Source: Gammaproteobacteria bacterium
Lineage (GTDB): Bacteria > Pseudomonadota > Gammaproteobacteria > Pseudomonadales > Pseudohongiellaceae
NCBI GenBank assembly: GCA_029246545.1
Contig: JAQWMX010000018.1
Location: 1-64,000 of the forward strand
DNA: 64,000 nt
Direction: 5' to 3'
In this document: positions 16,194 to 26,208 of the stretch, piece by piece
Layout of the letters: the number at the start of each line of letters is the position of its first letter
Numbering within the stretch: the stretch's first letter is position 1
Program-made: the position numbers and the translations under genes
Notes under the pieces: model-generated
The model's input: only the letters and a program-made list of their open reading frames with translations
The model's database searches: none
Told to the model about the DNA's origin: nothing

Positions 16194-19100
16194 ATGAATA
16201 CTTTAATCGACGCCGCGTTTGCAAGACCAAAAGTTGTTATTTTGATGTTGCTGGCCATTCTAGTTGCGGGTCTATCTGCCTACCCCGCTATACCCAAAGA
16301 GTCTACCCCGGATGTCGCGATTCCTATTGTTTATGTGTCTATGGTGCATGAAGGGATTTCACCTGAAGATGCTGAACGGTTGTTGGTTTTACCGATGGAA
16401 AGGGAATTGCAATCAATAGAAGGCCTTAAAGAAATGTCTGCTATCGCTTCTGAAGGGCATGCTTCGGTCACGCTAGAATTTGATGCGGGCTTCGATATTG
16501 ACCAGGCTATTGATGATGTTAGGGAGCAAGTTGATAGGGCGCGTGTAGAACTGCCACCAGATACGCTGGAACCAACCGTAAATGAGGTGAATCTATCTGA
16601 ATTCCCAGTGCTTTCAGTGTCGTTGTCAGGGCGAGTTTCTGAAAGGACCTTAATCACTATTGCCCGGGATTTACAAGATCGTATTGAAGGTCAGCCTAAC
16701 GTACTCGAGGTCACTATAGGTGGCGATCGTGAAGAAATGCTTGAGGTGATAATAGACCCTTCGGTATTAGATGCTTACCAGCTGTCCTTTCAGGATATAT
16801 CTAATCTTGTCAGCTCTAATAATCAATTAATTGCAGCAGGTGTTTTAGATACTGGTGCCGGCAGAATGATCTTGAAAGTTCCTGGTGTTGTTTCAGAATT
16901 AGAAGACATCATGACCATGCCGGTTAAAGTTTTAGATGATCGTGTAGTGACTTTTCAAGACTTGGCTAGCGTTCGGCGCACCTACAAAGACCCAGAAAGC
17001 TTTGCCAGAATTGACGGTGAAAATGCCGTTGTTTTAGAAGTGTCCAAACGTACGGGCGCAAACATAATTGAAACCATCGAAAGTGTTCGAATCCTTGTGA
17101 CTCAAGCTCAAGCTAGCTGGCCTTCATCTATTAATGTGACTTATTTGTTAGATGAATCTGATCAAATTGAAACCATGCTGGGAGATCTAGAAAATAATGT
17201 CATCACAGCCATCATATTGGTCATGGTTGTTGTTGTTGCAGCTTTAGGCGTGGGGCCGGCACTGCTGGTTGGTTTGGCTATTCCAGGTTCTTTTCTTGCC
17301 GGAATTTTGATCCTGTATATGATGGGTCTCACCATGAATATGATTGTATTGTTTGCCTTGATACTGGTTGTAGGCATGCTGGTGGATGGAGCAATTATTA
17401 CCATAGAGCTGGCAGAACGGCTTAAGTCAGAAGGGTTAACCAGTAAAGCGGCTTTTTCGCAGGCAGCGAAACGCATGTCATGGCCCATTATCGCGTCAAC
17501 GGCTACCACCCTATCAGTTTTTATGCCGCTACTATTCTGGCCTGGTATGGTAGGCGAATTCATGAAATATATGCCTATAACAGTTTCAATCACACTGGTT
17601 GCATCACTGTTTATGGCGCTTTGTTTTATCCCTGTGGTTGGTGGTATTTTTGGTCGGAATGTCAGTACAGCGACAATTGCCAATTCTAAAAATCGTCAGG
17701 CCCAGCATCAAAGTGCCAAAGCCGCAAAGGGTTTAAACCTGAAGTTTTTGCGAGTGCTTTGGACCTTGCTGAAACACCCAGGGAAAGTTTTTACAGTCAG
17801 TATTTTATTGCTTGTCGGCTCTTTTGTTGCTTTTGGCAAGTATGGTAGTGGTGTTGAATTTTTCCCTTCTACGGAGCCTGAATTTATCCAAGTTCAGGTG
17901 CATGCTAGAGGTGACTTATCGATATTCGAAAAAGACCAAATCATGAGTAATGTTGAAGATCTTTTACTAAATATGGATTATTTGGATGCAGTATATACAC
18001 GAACAACCAATGGCGGTGGACAGGGTGCGAATGCTGGCACTGAAGACACTATTGGTGTTGTGCAGCTAGATTTTGTAGATTGGGACTTAAGACCTCCAGC
18101 CGTGGAATTAGAGAAAGTAGTGCGAAGTTTGCTGGCTACTGTGCCGGGTATTCAAATCGATATTAATTCTCAAGAAAAGGGACCACCCACAGGAAAGCCA
18201 CTTCAGCTTGAAGTGAGTTCAATAGATTACCCAAAGCTTAACACTACAGTAGCCCTAATTCTTGATGCTATGAATGAAGTAGGTGGTTTTACCAATATCG
18301 AAGATACCCGTGCATTGCCGGGAATCGAATGGGAATTATTGGTTAATCGTGAAGAGGCCGCCAGATATGGCGCAGATATTTCCAGCCTTGGTAGTGTTGT
18401 TCAATTATTAACAACAGGTCTTAAACTCTCTGAATACCAGCCTGATGATGCAGATGAAGAACTCGATATTCGTCTGCGTTTTAATGATGAAAATCGTAAT
18501 ATGGAGCAGTTGAACCAATTAAATATTCCAACACCAAATGGTTTGATTCCGATAGGCAATTTTCTGCAATTTGAAACTTCACAAAAAACCGGCACAATTA
18601 ATCGTCTTGATGGAGCACGCACTTTAACCATTCAAGCTGATGTGGAAGATGGTTTGTTAGCCGCTACTCAAAGCAGTTTGCTGAGAGACTTGCTTTTAGA
18701 GTCCTCTATTGATCCTGCAGTCAATATTGCCTTTGCTGGCCAGGATGAAAATCAATCTGAGGCTAGTAGTTTTCTGGGCAAGGCCTTTGCTGTTGCCCTA
18801 GTTATCATGATGGGTATTTTGCTGATTCAGTTTAATAGCTTTTACCAGTCTTTCTTGGTTATTTCTGCTGTGATTTTTTCTACGGCAGGTGTGCTGATTT
18901 TCCTTACCTTAACTGGTCAACCTTTTGGTATTGTGATGTGTGGTGTTGGTATAATCGCCTTGGCAGGTATAGTGGTGAATAATAATATTGTATTAATTGA
19001 CACCTTTAATGAGATTAGAAGAGATACTGATTATTCGGTTAAACGTGCCGTTATAGAAACTGTTGCTCAGCGTATTCGTCCAGTACTGCTGACATCATCA

Positions 19101-19367
19101 ACCACGATTTTAGGATTGTTGCCAATGGTGTTTGCTATAACTATCAATCTTATTGAGCGAGACGTTTTGATCGGTGCGCCTTCTTCTCAAATGTGGGTGC
19201 AGTTGTCTAGTTCTATTGCAGGAGGTCTTTTGTTTGCAACTTTACTTACTTTGGTATTTACCCCTTGTATGTTGGTTTTAGGGGGAAGGTTTTCTAAAAC
19301 AAAGCGTATAGTACCGCCTGAGACTAACAGACAGGCATCGAATTTAAAGCCAATTCCGCAAAACTAA
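16194..19367 (+). CDS. RND efflux pump permease (AcrB/MexF superfamily)
   Basis: The 1057-residue length and two-fold repeat fit a heavy-metal/hydrophobe RND pump of the HAE family. The first helix region is ARPKVVILMLLAILVAGLSA, then the porter start PDVAIPIVYVSMVHEGISPE. Proton-relay helix 4 reads MNMIVLFALILVVGMLVDGA with its aspartate, and the second-half equivalent is GVGIIALAGIVVNNNIVLID. The sequence PAIPKESTPDVAIP is characteristic of the less studied AcrB-like subgroup paired with short adaptors. It exports toxic compounds from the periplasm using the proton gradient. AGGAAA lies about 10 bases before the ATG, and a terminator follows the gene. Confidence 0.92.
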   Translation: MNTLIDAAFARPKVVILMLLAILVAGLSAYPAIPKESTPDVAIPIVYVSMVHEGISPEDAERLLVLPMERELQSIEGLKEMSAIASEGHASVTLEFDAGFDIDQAIDDVREQVDRARVELPPDTLEPTVNEVNLSEFPVLSVSLSGRVSERTLITIARDLQDRIEGQPNVLEVTIGGDREEMLEVIIDPSVLDAYQLSFQDISNLVSSNNQLIAAGVLDTGAGRMILKVPGVVSELEDIMTMPVKVLDDRVVTFQDLASVRRTYKDPESFARIDGENAVVLEVSKRTGANIIETIESVRILVTQAQASWPSSINVTYLLDESDQIETMLGDLENNVITAIILVMVVVVAALGVGPALLVGLAIPGSFLAGILILYMMGLTMNMIVLFALILVVGMLVDGAIITIELAERLKSEGLTSKAAFSQAAKRMSWPIIASTATTLSVFMPLLFWPGMVGEFMKYMPITVSITLVASLFMALCFIPVVGGIFGRNVSTATIANSKNRQAQHQSAKAAKGLNLKFLRVLWTLLKHPGKVFTVSILLLVGSFVAFGKYGSGVEFFPSTEPEFIQVQVHARGDLSIFEKDQIMSNVEDLLLNMDYLDAVYTRTTNGGGQGANAGTEDTIGVVQLDFVDWDLRPPAVELEKVVRSLLATVPGIQIDINSQEKGPPTGKPLQLEVSSIDYPKLNTTVALILDAMNEVGGFTNIEDTRALPGIEWELLVNREEAARYGADISSLGSVVQLLTTGLKLSEYQPDDADEELDIRLRFNDENRNMEQLNQLNIPTPNGLIPIGNFLQFETSQKTGTINRLDGARTLTIQADVEDGLLAATQSSLLRDLLLESSIDPAVNIAFAGQDENQSEASSFLGKAFAVALVIMMGILLIQFNSFYQSFLVISAVIFSTAGVLIFLTLTGQPFGIVMCGVGIIALAGIVVNNNIVLIDTFNEIRRDTDYSVKRAVIETVAQRIRPVLLTSSTTILGLLPMVFAITINLIERDVLIGAPSSQMWVQLSSSIAGGLLFATLLTLVFTPCMLVLGGRFSKTKRIVPPETNRQASNLKPIPQN

Positions 19368-19388
19368 AGTAACGAACCTTGCCTAAAA

Positions 19389-19425
19389 TAAGGATCTTGA
19401 ATCTCAGGATCCTTAATTCTTTTTA
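19389..19425 (+). terminator. Rho-independent terminator after the RND operon
   Basis: TAAGGATC (19389-19396) pairs with GATCCTTA (19408-19415) across an 11-base loop, followed by a T-rich tract (ATTCTTTTTATT). It closes the padR-adaptor-pump operon. Confidence 0.75.
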
Positions 19426-19580
19426 TTATTAAAGTCATTTCAGAACCATATCTACAGAGCTCCAGCACATCTAAGTCATGATAGAATATTGTTATTAAGC
19501 AACTGGGGTAGCGGCAAGTTACTCAATAAAAATAACGATAGAATCTTAGAGCAAAGCTAGAGAGTAAGGAGTAGTTCACC

Positions 19581-21107
19581 ATGACACTGATTCGCCAGCA
19601 AGATGTCATACAGAGTGTCGCTGACGCGCTGCAATACATTTCTTATTACCACCCCCTTGATTATATTCAAGCAGTACATCGAGCTTATGAGCGCGAAGAG
19701 TCGCCAGCGGCAAAAGATGCAATGGCTCAAATTCTAACTAACTCACGCATGTGCGCAGAAGGCAAAAGACCCATTTGTCAGGATACTGGTGTGGTGGCAA
19801 TTTTTGTTTATGTCGGCATGAATGTGCAATGGGATGCAGACATGGGGCTGGATGAGATGATAAACGAAGGCGTGCGTCAGGCTTACACGCACCCTGATAA
19901 TATCTTGCGTGCATCAATTGTGAGTGATCCAGCCGGCGCGAGAAAAAACACTAAAGACAATACGCCTGCAAATATCCATTACAAAATTGTTCCGGGTGAC
20001 AAAGTTGAATTTAAATTAGCCGCTAAGGGTGGTGGTTCAGAGAATAAATCTAAATTGGTCATGTTGAACCCAAGTGACAGTATTGTGGATTGGGTTTTGA
20101 AAACTGTTCCGACTATGGGTGGAGGTTGGTGTCCTCCTGGCATGTTAGGCATAGGTATTGGTGGAACTGCTGAGACAGCTGTGGTGATGGCGAAAGAAGT
20201 ATTGATGGATCATATTGATATTGATGAGCTGCGTGAACGTGGCCCGCAAAACACGGTTGAAGAGTTACGTTTGGAATTGATGGAGAAGGTTAACCAACTA
20301 GGTATTGGTGCTCAAGGCATTGGTGGTTTAACAACGGTAGTAGACGTCAAGATTAAGGAATTCCCAACCCATGCCGCGTCTAAACCAGTTGCAATGATTC
20401 CTAATTGTGCAGCAACTAGACATATTCACTTCACCTTAGATGGCTCAGGTCCGGCAGAACTGGTTCCCCCTAAATTGGAAGAATGGCCTCAAGTAACTTG
20501 GGAAGCAGCACCAAATGCTAAGCGGGTTAATTTACAAACAGTTACTCGAAAAGATATAGCAGATTGGAAACCTGGAGATACCTTGCTCTTGTCAGGAAAA
20601 ATGCTGACAGGCCGTGATGCGGCACATAAACGCCTGATCGACATGTATAAAAAAGGCGAGCCCTTACCTGAAGGTGTGGACCTGAAAGATAAATTTATTT
20701 ATTACGTCGGCCCGGTTGCCCCTGTGAGGGAAGAAGTTGTCGGGCCAGCAGGGCCAACAACTGCAACACGGATGGATAAGTTTACTGATGATTTGTTAGA
20801 ACAATCAGGCTTGATGGGTATGATTGGTAAAGCTGAGCGTGGTCCAGCTGGGATAGAAGCTATTAAAAAACATAAATCAGTTTATTTGATGGCTGTAGGT
20901 GGTGCTGCTTATTTGGTTTCGAAAGCGATTCGAAAATCTAAAATAGTGGCCTTTGAAGATTTAGGTATGGAAGCGATTCATGAATTTGAAGTTGAAGATA
21001 TGCCGGTTACTGTAGCGGTAGATATGAATGGAACATCAGTTCACCAAACAGGTCCAGCCGAATGGTATGCAAAAATTAATAAGGCTGAACCGATAGAAGT
21101 GAAATAG
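19581..21107 (+). CDS. fumA: Class I fumarate hydratase (4Fe-4S)
   Basis: Single-chain class I fumarase: the N-terminal alpha part contains the cluster cysteines (RMCAEGKRPICQDTG, then GGGWCPPGMLGIG) and the C-terminal beta part has SGKMLTGRDAAHKRL, FIYYVGPVAP and GRTD-like downstream loops. It interconverts fumarate and malate in the citric acid cycle. The 508-residue length is right for the FumA/FumB type, and the iron-sulfur cluster makes it oxygen-sensitive. AAGGAG lies 10 bases before the ATG. It is a monocistronic gene flanked by terminator sequence upstream and a convergent nitroreductase gene. Confidence 0.95.
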   Translation: MTLIRQQDVIQSVADALQYISYYHPLDYIQAVHRAYEREESPAAKDAMAQILTNSRMCAEGKRPICQDTGVVAIFVYVGMNVQWDADMGLDEMINEGVRQAYTHPDNILRASIVSDPAGARKNTKDNTPANIHYKIVPGDKVEFKLAAKGGGSENKSKLVMLNPSDSIVDWVLKTVPTMGGGWCPPGMLGIGIGGTAETAVVMAKEVLMDHIDIDELRERGPQNTVEELRLELMEKVNQLGIGAQGIGGLTTVVDVKIKEFPTHAASKPVAMIPNCAATRHIHFTLDGSGPAELVPPKLEEWPQVTWEAAPNAKRVNLQTVTRKDIADWKPGDTLLLSGKMLTGRDAAHKRLIDMYKKGEPLPEGVDLKDKFIYYVGPVAPVREEVVGPAGPTTATRMDKFTDDLLEQSGLMGMIGKAERGPAGIEAIKKHKSVYLMAVGGAAYLVSKAIRKSKIVAFEDLGMEAIHEFEVEDMPVTVAVDMNGTSVHQTGPAEWYAKINKAEPIEVK

Positions 21108-21211
21108 GGAACAGTATTAGTAAGGTTAATATTTTATAACCAGCAATGTTTAGTTAGGATCAAAGCAAAACTTGGATGTCTTAGGCTATGGCATAGTTAG
21201 CGTTGAGGAAA

Positions 21212-21802
21212 CTACCCCCACTTTCCCATAAAAAAGTTTTCACCTAGTGGGTTTCTTTTTCTTGGTGCCAGCTCTCTTTCGTTGAAGGCATCAGGAATAT
21301 TCTCTTCAGAATCTTGATAACCAATAGTCATTACTGCAATGGGCAGATAGCGCTCTGGAACGCTAAATTTTTCTTGAATTAAATCGGCAGAAAAGCCTGC
21401 CATTTGGTGAGTCATTAAACCTAGATCAGTTGCCTGTAAACACATAGAAACTGAGGCTGCACCTGTATCGTATGCACCCCAGGGATTAGGTTTATCGTTT
21501 AATGAAAATTGCGTGTCATGACAAGCGGCTATTAAAACAGGAGCATTAGCACACCAAGGTTGATTACCTTCAGCCAAGCAGTCGTATAGATTCTGCCAGG
21601 CTTCAGTGTTTTCTGATTTATTACAAACGATAAAACGCCAAGGTTGATCACCGAAACAAGATGGTGCCCAACGACCTGCTTCCATAATGGACAGAAGTTG
21701 CTCTTGGCTAACTGTCTTTTCTGAGTCATAAGCGACACCACTCCAGCGCGAAGCAATAATGTCGTTTATGGGTGCTTTAGTGTCGATGCTTTTCTTAATC
21801 AT
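21212..21802 (-). CDS. Nitroreductase family protein (FMN-dependent)
   Basis: The 196-residue protein has the family N-terminus SRWSGVAYDSEKTVSQEQL, the FMN-binding APSCFGDQPWRFIV and the central YDTGAASVSMCLQATDLGL, ending in a short Pro-rich tail with RKRNPLGE. Enzymes of this type reduce nitro compounds, quinones or flavins with NAD(P)H as cytoplasmic homodimers. The substrate cannot be told. It lies between fumarase (convergent) and fabY (same strand, 40 bases upstream), so it may be cotranscribed with fabY. Confidence 0.88.
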   Translation of the reverse strand: MIKKSIDTKAPINDIIASRWSGVAYDSEKTVSQEQLLSIMEAGRWAPSCFGDQPWRFIVCNKSENTEAWQNLYDCLAEGNQPWCANAPVLIAACHDTQFSLNDKPNPWGAYDTGAASVSMCLQATDLGLMTHQMAGFSADLIQEKFSVPERYLPIAVMTIGYQDSEENIPDAFNERELAPRKRNPLGENFFMGKWG

Positions 21803-21842
21803 TTTTTAAACCTATTTAGTTTATCGCTATCCAATTGAGGTA

Positions 21843-23753
21843 TTACTTGTCACACATGTCTGAGTATGGATTTGAAAGTTGAAGGTTAATATTTTGGCTT
21901 TCACCATTAATTTTTATACTATTTTCTTCAAACTTTAAATCTTTGCCTGTTCGAACATCGTGATTGAATTTATAAATCGGACTTATTGCATGGCTATTGC
22001 TCTGTTCTTCATAGGCTGCACTCGCTTCAGCCACTTTTTCATTGTTTGTTTGGTAAGCAGATAAAGCTTTTTCACCATGTTTATGTGTCAGCATTTGATG
22101 TGTAACCTTTGGTGATAAAACAGAAGCTGTGGCATTATTTCCACCAAAACCTTTGGCATTTAAAATGACTGCGTCTATGGATTCTGGGTCTATTTCTCGA
22201 TGCTGCAGTAAAATATCCAGCTGCTTATTGTGCACATCTTCAGCTATAGCCTCACTACTAAGAATTCCAGGAATTATGCCGTACTTCCATACCCCTAGGC
22301 TGCTGTTAAGTTGATCCGCACCCGAACTGGCAATAGAGTGCCCTATATAAGATTTTACAGCAGTGATAGGCCAGTCTTCGATACCAAAATGAGTGGCAAC
22401 ATCATTTAAAATTGCAGATTCAGTGACTCTGTTTTGAGGTGTCCCGGTGCCATGGGCTTGCACAAATGTTTTGTGACGTAGGCCTTCTTCGCCAATAACA
22501 GTTTTAGTTGCTGCTGCAGCTTTAGCGACTGTCAGGTAATTACCAATTCCAGGACTCGCAATTGATTTTTTATGTCCATCAGCATTAACAAAAACATCAT
22601 TAACAGAGCCGTGTATGTTGGCGCCTAATTCGAGAGCCAAAGTATCATCGAATAGAATTATAAATTGAGCTGATTCAGCTAAAGTAAAACCAACATTTTC
22701 AGCAAAGGGGCGACAGGCCCGGCGATGGTTTGGTTCCGCCAATTTATCTAAAGCTTTTAATTTAGCATCATCTGCCAGAGCGCCCATGGCACTATAGCCT
22801 TCGAAAATTTCTGGAACTAAAGGTGCCTCACTATTGCCTACAACCGCAACTCTATGAGTGCCGTTTTGTATATCACGGATGGCTTGGTTGAGGTTGTAAT
22901 GAAATGTTGCACAAGCACCAAGATTGCATGCTGTTTTTCCTATATTGCCCAGCATATAAGCATTTATAAAGTCAGCTGGCATTTCAGCAAAGCCAAGCGG
23001 TAATTGTTTAGATGTCACTCTCTTACCAAGTAAACGTGCCTGTAACATGCCTGCGTTGCCGTTGTAATCAAGTTGACTCATACCAGATCCGGCATAAACT
23101 GCAATTTGATCGGGGTTTACATGAGCTCTGACAGTTTCCCAATCAATGCCCATTGATAACAGTGCATCTGATGCACCATAAACAGTCATTTGTAAACTAC
23201 GAGGATGATTACGTGAGGGGTAAAGTTCAGCAGGATTAAAACCCGTGGGTAACTGACCAGCACAATTCACGGAGCCACTATACGAATCCGAGATCAAGGC
23301 TTCTAAATTGCCATTTACTTCAATCGTACTTACTTTGTCATTTAATGCAGATACCTGCCAGTTTGCGGGAATTTGTTTTGGTAATTTACGTGTTGGAATT
23401 GTGAAACTTAAGCTCTCACCTTCAGTTGGCGCTAAAACAACATTACTGTGCTGTAGGAGATTAGAGCTATCAAAAAGATTATTTTCTAGTTTGCGAATCA
23501 GAGTGCTATTAAGAATAAGTTCACGATTGAAAGTTAGAAACTCATCTAAAGAAATTACTTTACCTTGAGCATCGAGCCATTTACTGCCTTCAATTTTTAC
23601 AAGCCCCATTAGGACCGCAAGGTTAACTAGAGTTTGATCCGCTACAGTCTGCTCAAGTTTATCAATCACCATACGTCGGTAAGCGTAGTGGTTAGAAGCT
23701 CTGCCAGCGGAATTTATACCGCCAAACCCAACAATTACGGGTAAATTCGACAT
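21843..23753 (-). CDS. fabY: Beta-ketoacyl-ACP synthase FabY
   Basis: The N-terminus MSNLPVIVGFGGINSAGRAS, the unusual 636-residue length and the internal stretch LYPSRNHPRSLQMTVYGASD match the FabY group, which starts fatty-acid synthesis from acetyl-CoA in Pseudomonas instead of FabH. Thiolase-fold catalytic residues are visible: the cysteine in GACATFHYN, the first histidine in HGTGTPQNRVTES and the second in IGHSIASSG. The final 130 residues are family-specific and of unknown role. An AT-rich stretch precedes it. Cytoplasmic; condenses acetyl-CoA with malonyl-ACP. Confidence 0.9.
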   Translation of the reverse strand: MSNLPVIVGFGGINSAGRASNHYAYRRMVIDKLEQTVADQTLVNLAVLMGLVKIEGSKWLDAQGKVISLDEFLTFNRELILNSTLIRKLENNLFDSSNLLQHSNVVLAPTEGESLSFTIPTRKLPKQIPANWQVSALNDKVSTIEVNGNLEALISDSYSGSVNCAGQLPTGFNPAELYPSRNHPRSLQMTVYGASDALLSMGIDWETVRAHVNPDQIAVYAGSGMSQLDYNGNAGMLQARLLGKRVTSKQLPLGFAEMPADFINAYMLGNIGKTACNLGACATFHYNLNQAIRDIQNGTHRVAVVGNSEAPLVPEIFEGYSAMGALADDAKLKALDKLAEPNHRRACRPFAENVGFTLAESAQFIILFDDTLALELGANIHGSVNDVFVNADGHKKSIASPGIGNYLTVAKAAAATKTVIGEEGLRHKTFVQAHGTGTPQNRVTESAILNDVATHFGIEDWPITAVKSYIGHSIASSGADQLNSSLGVWKYGIIPGILSSEAIAEDVHNKQLDILLQHREIDPESIDAVILNAKGFGGNNATASVLSPKVTHQMLTHKHGEKALSAYQTNNEKVAEASAAYEEQSNSHAISPIYKFNHDVRTGKDLKFEENSIKINGESQNINLQLSNPYSDMCDK

Positions 23754-24074
23754 TTTTTTCCTATTTATTCTTTTAAACTAAGATGTTTTAAAATCAATGA
23801 CTAGAATGAATATTAAGGGTTTTGAAATTTATTACTTTAACATTATAGACATTAAATATTGTATTATGGACATAAATTATTTTATTTTGTATGAAGATGT
23901 ATTTGCATTCACACTTTCTAAGAATGAAAGGAAGTATTAAATTTCAAATTATGTGTATCTATTATGTTCTGAGCGCTCATATCCATTAAATCAGTCTGGG
24001 AACGTTTTGAATGAGCCCAATTATTTCCGTGGTAAGCTCATCTAAAAGTATTGGGTTTTCTAAAAGGAAAAGAA
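23754..24074. other. AT-rich divergent intergenic region
   Basis: Between the divergent fabY and M15 peptidase genes there are about 320 very AT-rich bases. I see no gene, RNA or strong terminator; the stretch presumably carries the two promoters. TATTGTATTATGGACATAAATTATT-like sequence near 23855-23880 is a plausible but unproven promoter area. Confidence 0.4.
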
Positions 24075-24602
24075 GTGTCAACAGCATTTAAAAAATTGAT
24101 AGAAGAGATTCATAAGGAATTAGGAATTCCATCTACTTATGGTGAAAAACGCAAATTAAAAATTCAAAATGAGTGCCTGAATCTTAGGTCTGCTGGAGTT
24201 GATATTTTTGATAGGGAAATATCAATGGAAGAGACGACTCTTTCATCCTGGACGAAAATGCAATCAGCAGCTTCAAAGGATGGCATTGAGCTGAAACTAG
24301 TTTCTGCTTATAGAAGTGTCGAATATCAAAAAAACTTACTACTTAACAAGTTGAATAAAGGCTTAAAGATTAATGATATTCTCAAGGTTAATGCTGCTCC
24401 AGGTTACAGTGAGCATCATAGTGGTAAGGCTTTAGATTTGACATGTCCTGAGTCAGAATGCCTAGAAGAAAGCTTTGAGCTTACACTTGCGTTTGCTTGG
24501 TTGGAGCGGTATGCAGAGGACTATGCATTTAAGATGTCATTTCCTAGAAGCAATGATTATGGCTTGCTCTATGAACCATGGCATTGGTGCCACCAAGAAT
24601 AA
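24075..24602 (+). CDS. M15B family D-Ala-D-Ala/L,D-carboxypeptidase-like protein
   Basis: The zinc-peptidase signature of the VanY/LdcB family is complete: SAYRS, PGYSEHHSGKALDL with ligands His and Asp, and EPWHW with the catalytic Glu and third ligand His. Substrate would be the peptide stem of peptidoglycan. The frame is open from a TTG at 24051, but the GTG at 24075 has AGGA six bases upstream and gives 175 residues, so I prefer it. No signal peptide or membrane helix is visible, which is unusual for a wall hydrolase and points to cytoplasmic action on recycled muropeptides. Confidence 0.85.
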   Translation: MSTAFKKLIEEIHKELGIPSTYGEKRKLKIQNECLNLRSAGVDIFDREISMEETTLSSWTKMQSAASKDGIELKLVSAYRSVEYQKNLLLNKLNKGLKINDILKVNAAPGYSEHHSGKALDLTCPESECLEESFELTLAFAWLERYAEDYAFKMSFPRSNDYGLLYEPWHWCHQE

Positions 24603-24794
24603 ATATTCTTTTAAATCAACAGCTTGAATTGCTAATTTAATTTTAATCAAAAAATAAGCAAATATCTTTGACAGGATTATTTAGAAGAGTAGTATATTTA
24701 TTAGCCCTTTCACTTTTATAGAGGAGTTAATTCTGAAGCAAAAACCTTCCCGCTAAAATTCAAACCCTTAGAGTAACAAAGGAGTCTTATAATT

Positions 24795-25202
24795 ATGGTA
24801 AGTGATACTAAAGTAGTTTTTCGAGGTATAGATCATTCCGACGCTGTTGCTGAAGCAGTTCAAAAAAGACTAGATAAATTAGAACGTTATACAGATGAAA
24901 TACATAGTTTACGAGTCACTCTGGAATCTCCGCACAATCATCATCATAAAGGAAAAGTTTTTCATGTAGGTGTAGAAGCTGTCATTCCCAATCACGATAT
25001 TCTGGTCAATCATGACCAACACGACAAACATGAACATGAAGATATTTATATCGCAATCCGCGATGCTTTTAATGCCTTAGAACGTCAAATAAAAAGTGTG
25101 TATGAAAAGAAAAGGCATCAAGATAGGGCTTTACAAAAGCCTCTAGAAACACTTGAGATTCTTGAAGTTCAAGAAGAACTTCAAACTATAAATCAACTTT
25201 AA
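24795..25202 (+). CDS. Ribosome hibernation promoting factor (HPF/RaiA family)
   Basis: The 135-residue protein has the S30AE fold: VVFRGIDHSDAVAEAVQKRL, a beta strand with SLRVTLESP, a His-rich loop (HNHHHKGK, HDQHDKHEHE) and the second helix DIYIAIRDAFNALERQIKSV. It would bind the 30S subunit in stationary phase. AAAGGAG lies ten bases before the ATG. The histidine content is higher than in typical family members. Its 3' end overlaps the convergent GlxA-type regulator gene by 17 bases. Confidence 0.85.
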   Translation: MVSDTKVVFRGIDHSDAVAEAVQKRLDKLERYTDEIHSLRVTLESPHNHHHKGKVFHVGVEAVIPNHDILVNHDQHDKHEHEDIYIAIRDAFNALERQIKSVYEKKRHQDRALQKPLETLEILEVQEELQTINQL

Positions 25203-26208
25203 ATATTTTCTTTCTCACTAGGCGACGATATTCGCCTGGTGAGAGCGTGACTACACGTCTAAACAATGAGGAAAAATAAGCACTATCTGGGTAGCCTACA
25301 TTGTAAGCAACCTCAGCGATCGCCAAGTTACTGGTTTTCAATAACTCTTTGGCCTTCTCGAGACGGATTTCTTGTAAATATTGAATGGGTGATAAGCCGG
25401 TTGCTTTTTTAAAGCGCCGATTTAAGGAGCGTTGGCTTAATTCAAATTTTTTACTTACCTGGCTCATATTGATTTCGATATTAAAATGTTGGTGCATCCA
25501 TTCCTGAATATCAATTATGGCTTCATCATCGTGGAAGTTTTGTCCTGGACTATTTAAAAAGCTAGATGGATATGACAATTTCAGTTCATGAGTGAAATGG
25601 CTAGAAACTTGATTAGCTACTTGTTCACCATAATGTTGCTCAATAATATGTAACAAGACATCACGTACTGAATTCACGCTACCAGTACAATAAATATTGC
25701 CGGATTTAGTGATAAAACGCTCACGTTTAAGCTGCACATTTGGATAATGTTTTTCAAACTGATCAAAATAATACCAATGAGTAGTCGCAACTTTATGATC
25801 TAACAAGCCTGCTTCTGCAAGGAAATAAGAGCCCGTACCAACGGCACAGATCAAGGGTTTATCCTGTGACTTTAAACGCAGCCATTGCAGAAACTCTGGA
25901 TATTTTTTTGACACCCCCAGCGGGTTTCCCCACATTGCTGGCAGTATAATAATGTCCGATTTAACAATATCGCTTAGCTTATTCTTACAGAGAATCTCAA
26001 GCCCTGCATTAAGCTTAATATTAGCCTCATCCAGGCTGACAATTTGAAGTTTCAGTTTGCTGGATTTCGGGTGGTGAATTCGGGCTATTAAATCAGCAGC
26101 ATTAAGCATTTCCATCGGAATAGTAATGCTAGTTCCAAGGACTTTTTTATAGCCAATTAGAGTTACATAGATTGCTTCATCTTTACTGTCAGGGGCTACG
26201 GTATTCAA
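25186..26208 (-). CDS. GlxA family AraC-type transcriptional regulator
   Basis: The N-terminal DJ-1/PfpI-like domain (about residues 12-195) includes SDIIILPAMWGNP and PLICAVGTGSYFLAEAGLLD with the nucleophile-elbow cysteine. The C-terminal AraC domain has two helix-turn-helices, ending AIAEVAYNVGYPDSAYFSSL, FRRVVTLSPGEYRR. Regulators of this type sense small ligands through the class I amidotransferase-like domain. The start is a TTG (26206-26208) without a clear ribosome binding site, but the first beta strand (YVTLIGYK) requires a start near here. It overlaps greB by 20 bases and is probably read from the dinB-greB transcript. Confidence 0.85.
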   Translation of the reverse strand: MNTVAPDSKDEAIYVTLIGYKKVLGTSITIPMEMLNAADLIARIHHPKSSKLKLQIVSLDEANIKLNAGLEILCKNKLSDIVKSDIIILPAMWGNPLGVSKKYPEFLQWLRLKSQDKPLICAVGTGSYFLAEAGLLDHKVATTHWYYFDQFEKHYPNVQLKRERFITKSGNIYCTGSVNSVRDVLLHIIEQHYGEQVANQVSSHFTHELKLSYPSSFLNSPGQNFHDDEAIIDIQEWMHQHFNIEINMSQVSKKFELSQRSLNRRFKKATGLSPIQYLQEIRLEKAKELLKTSNLAIAEVAYNVGYPDSAYFSSLFRRVVTLSPGEYRRLVRKKIFKVDL

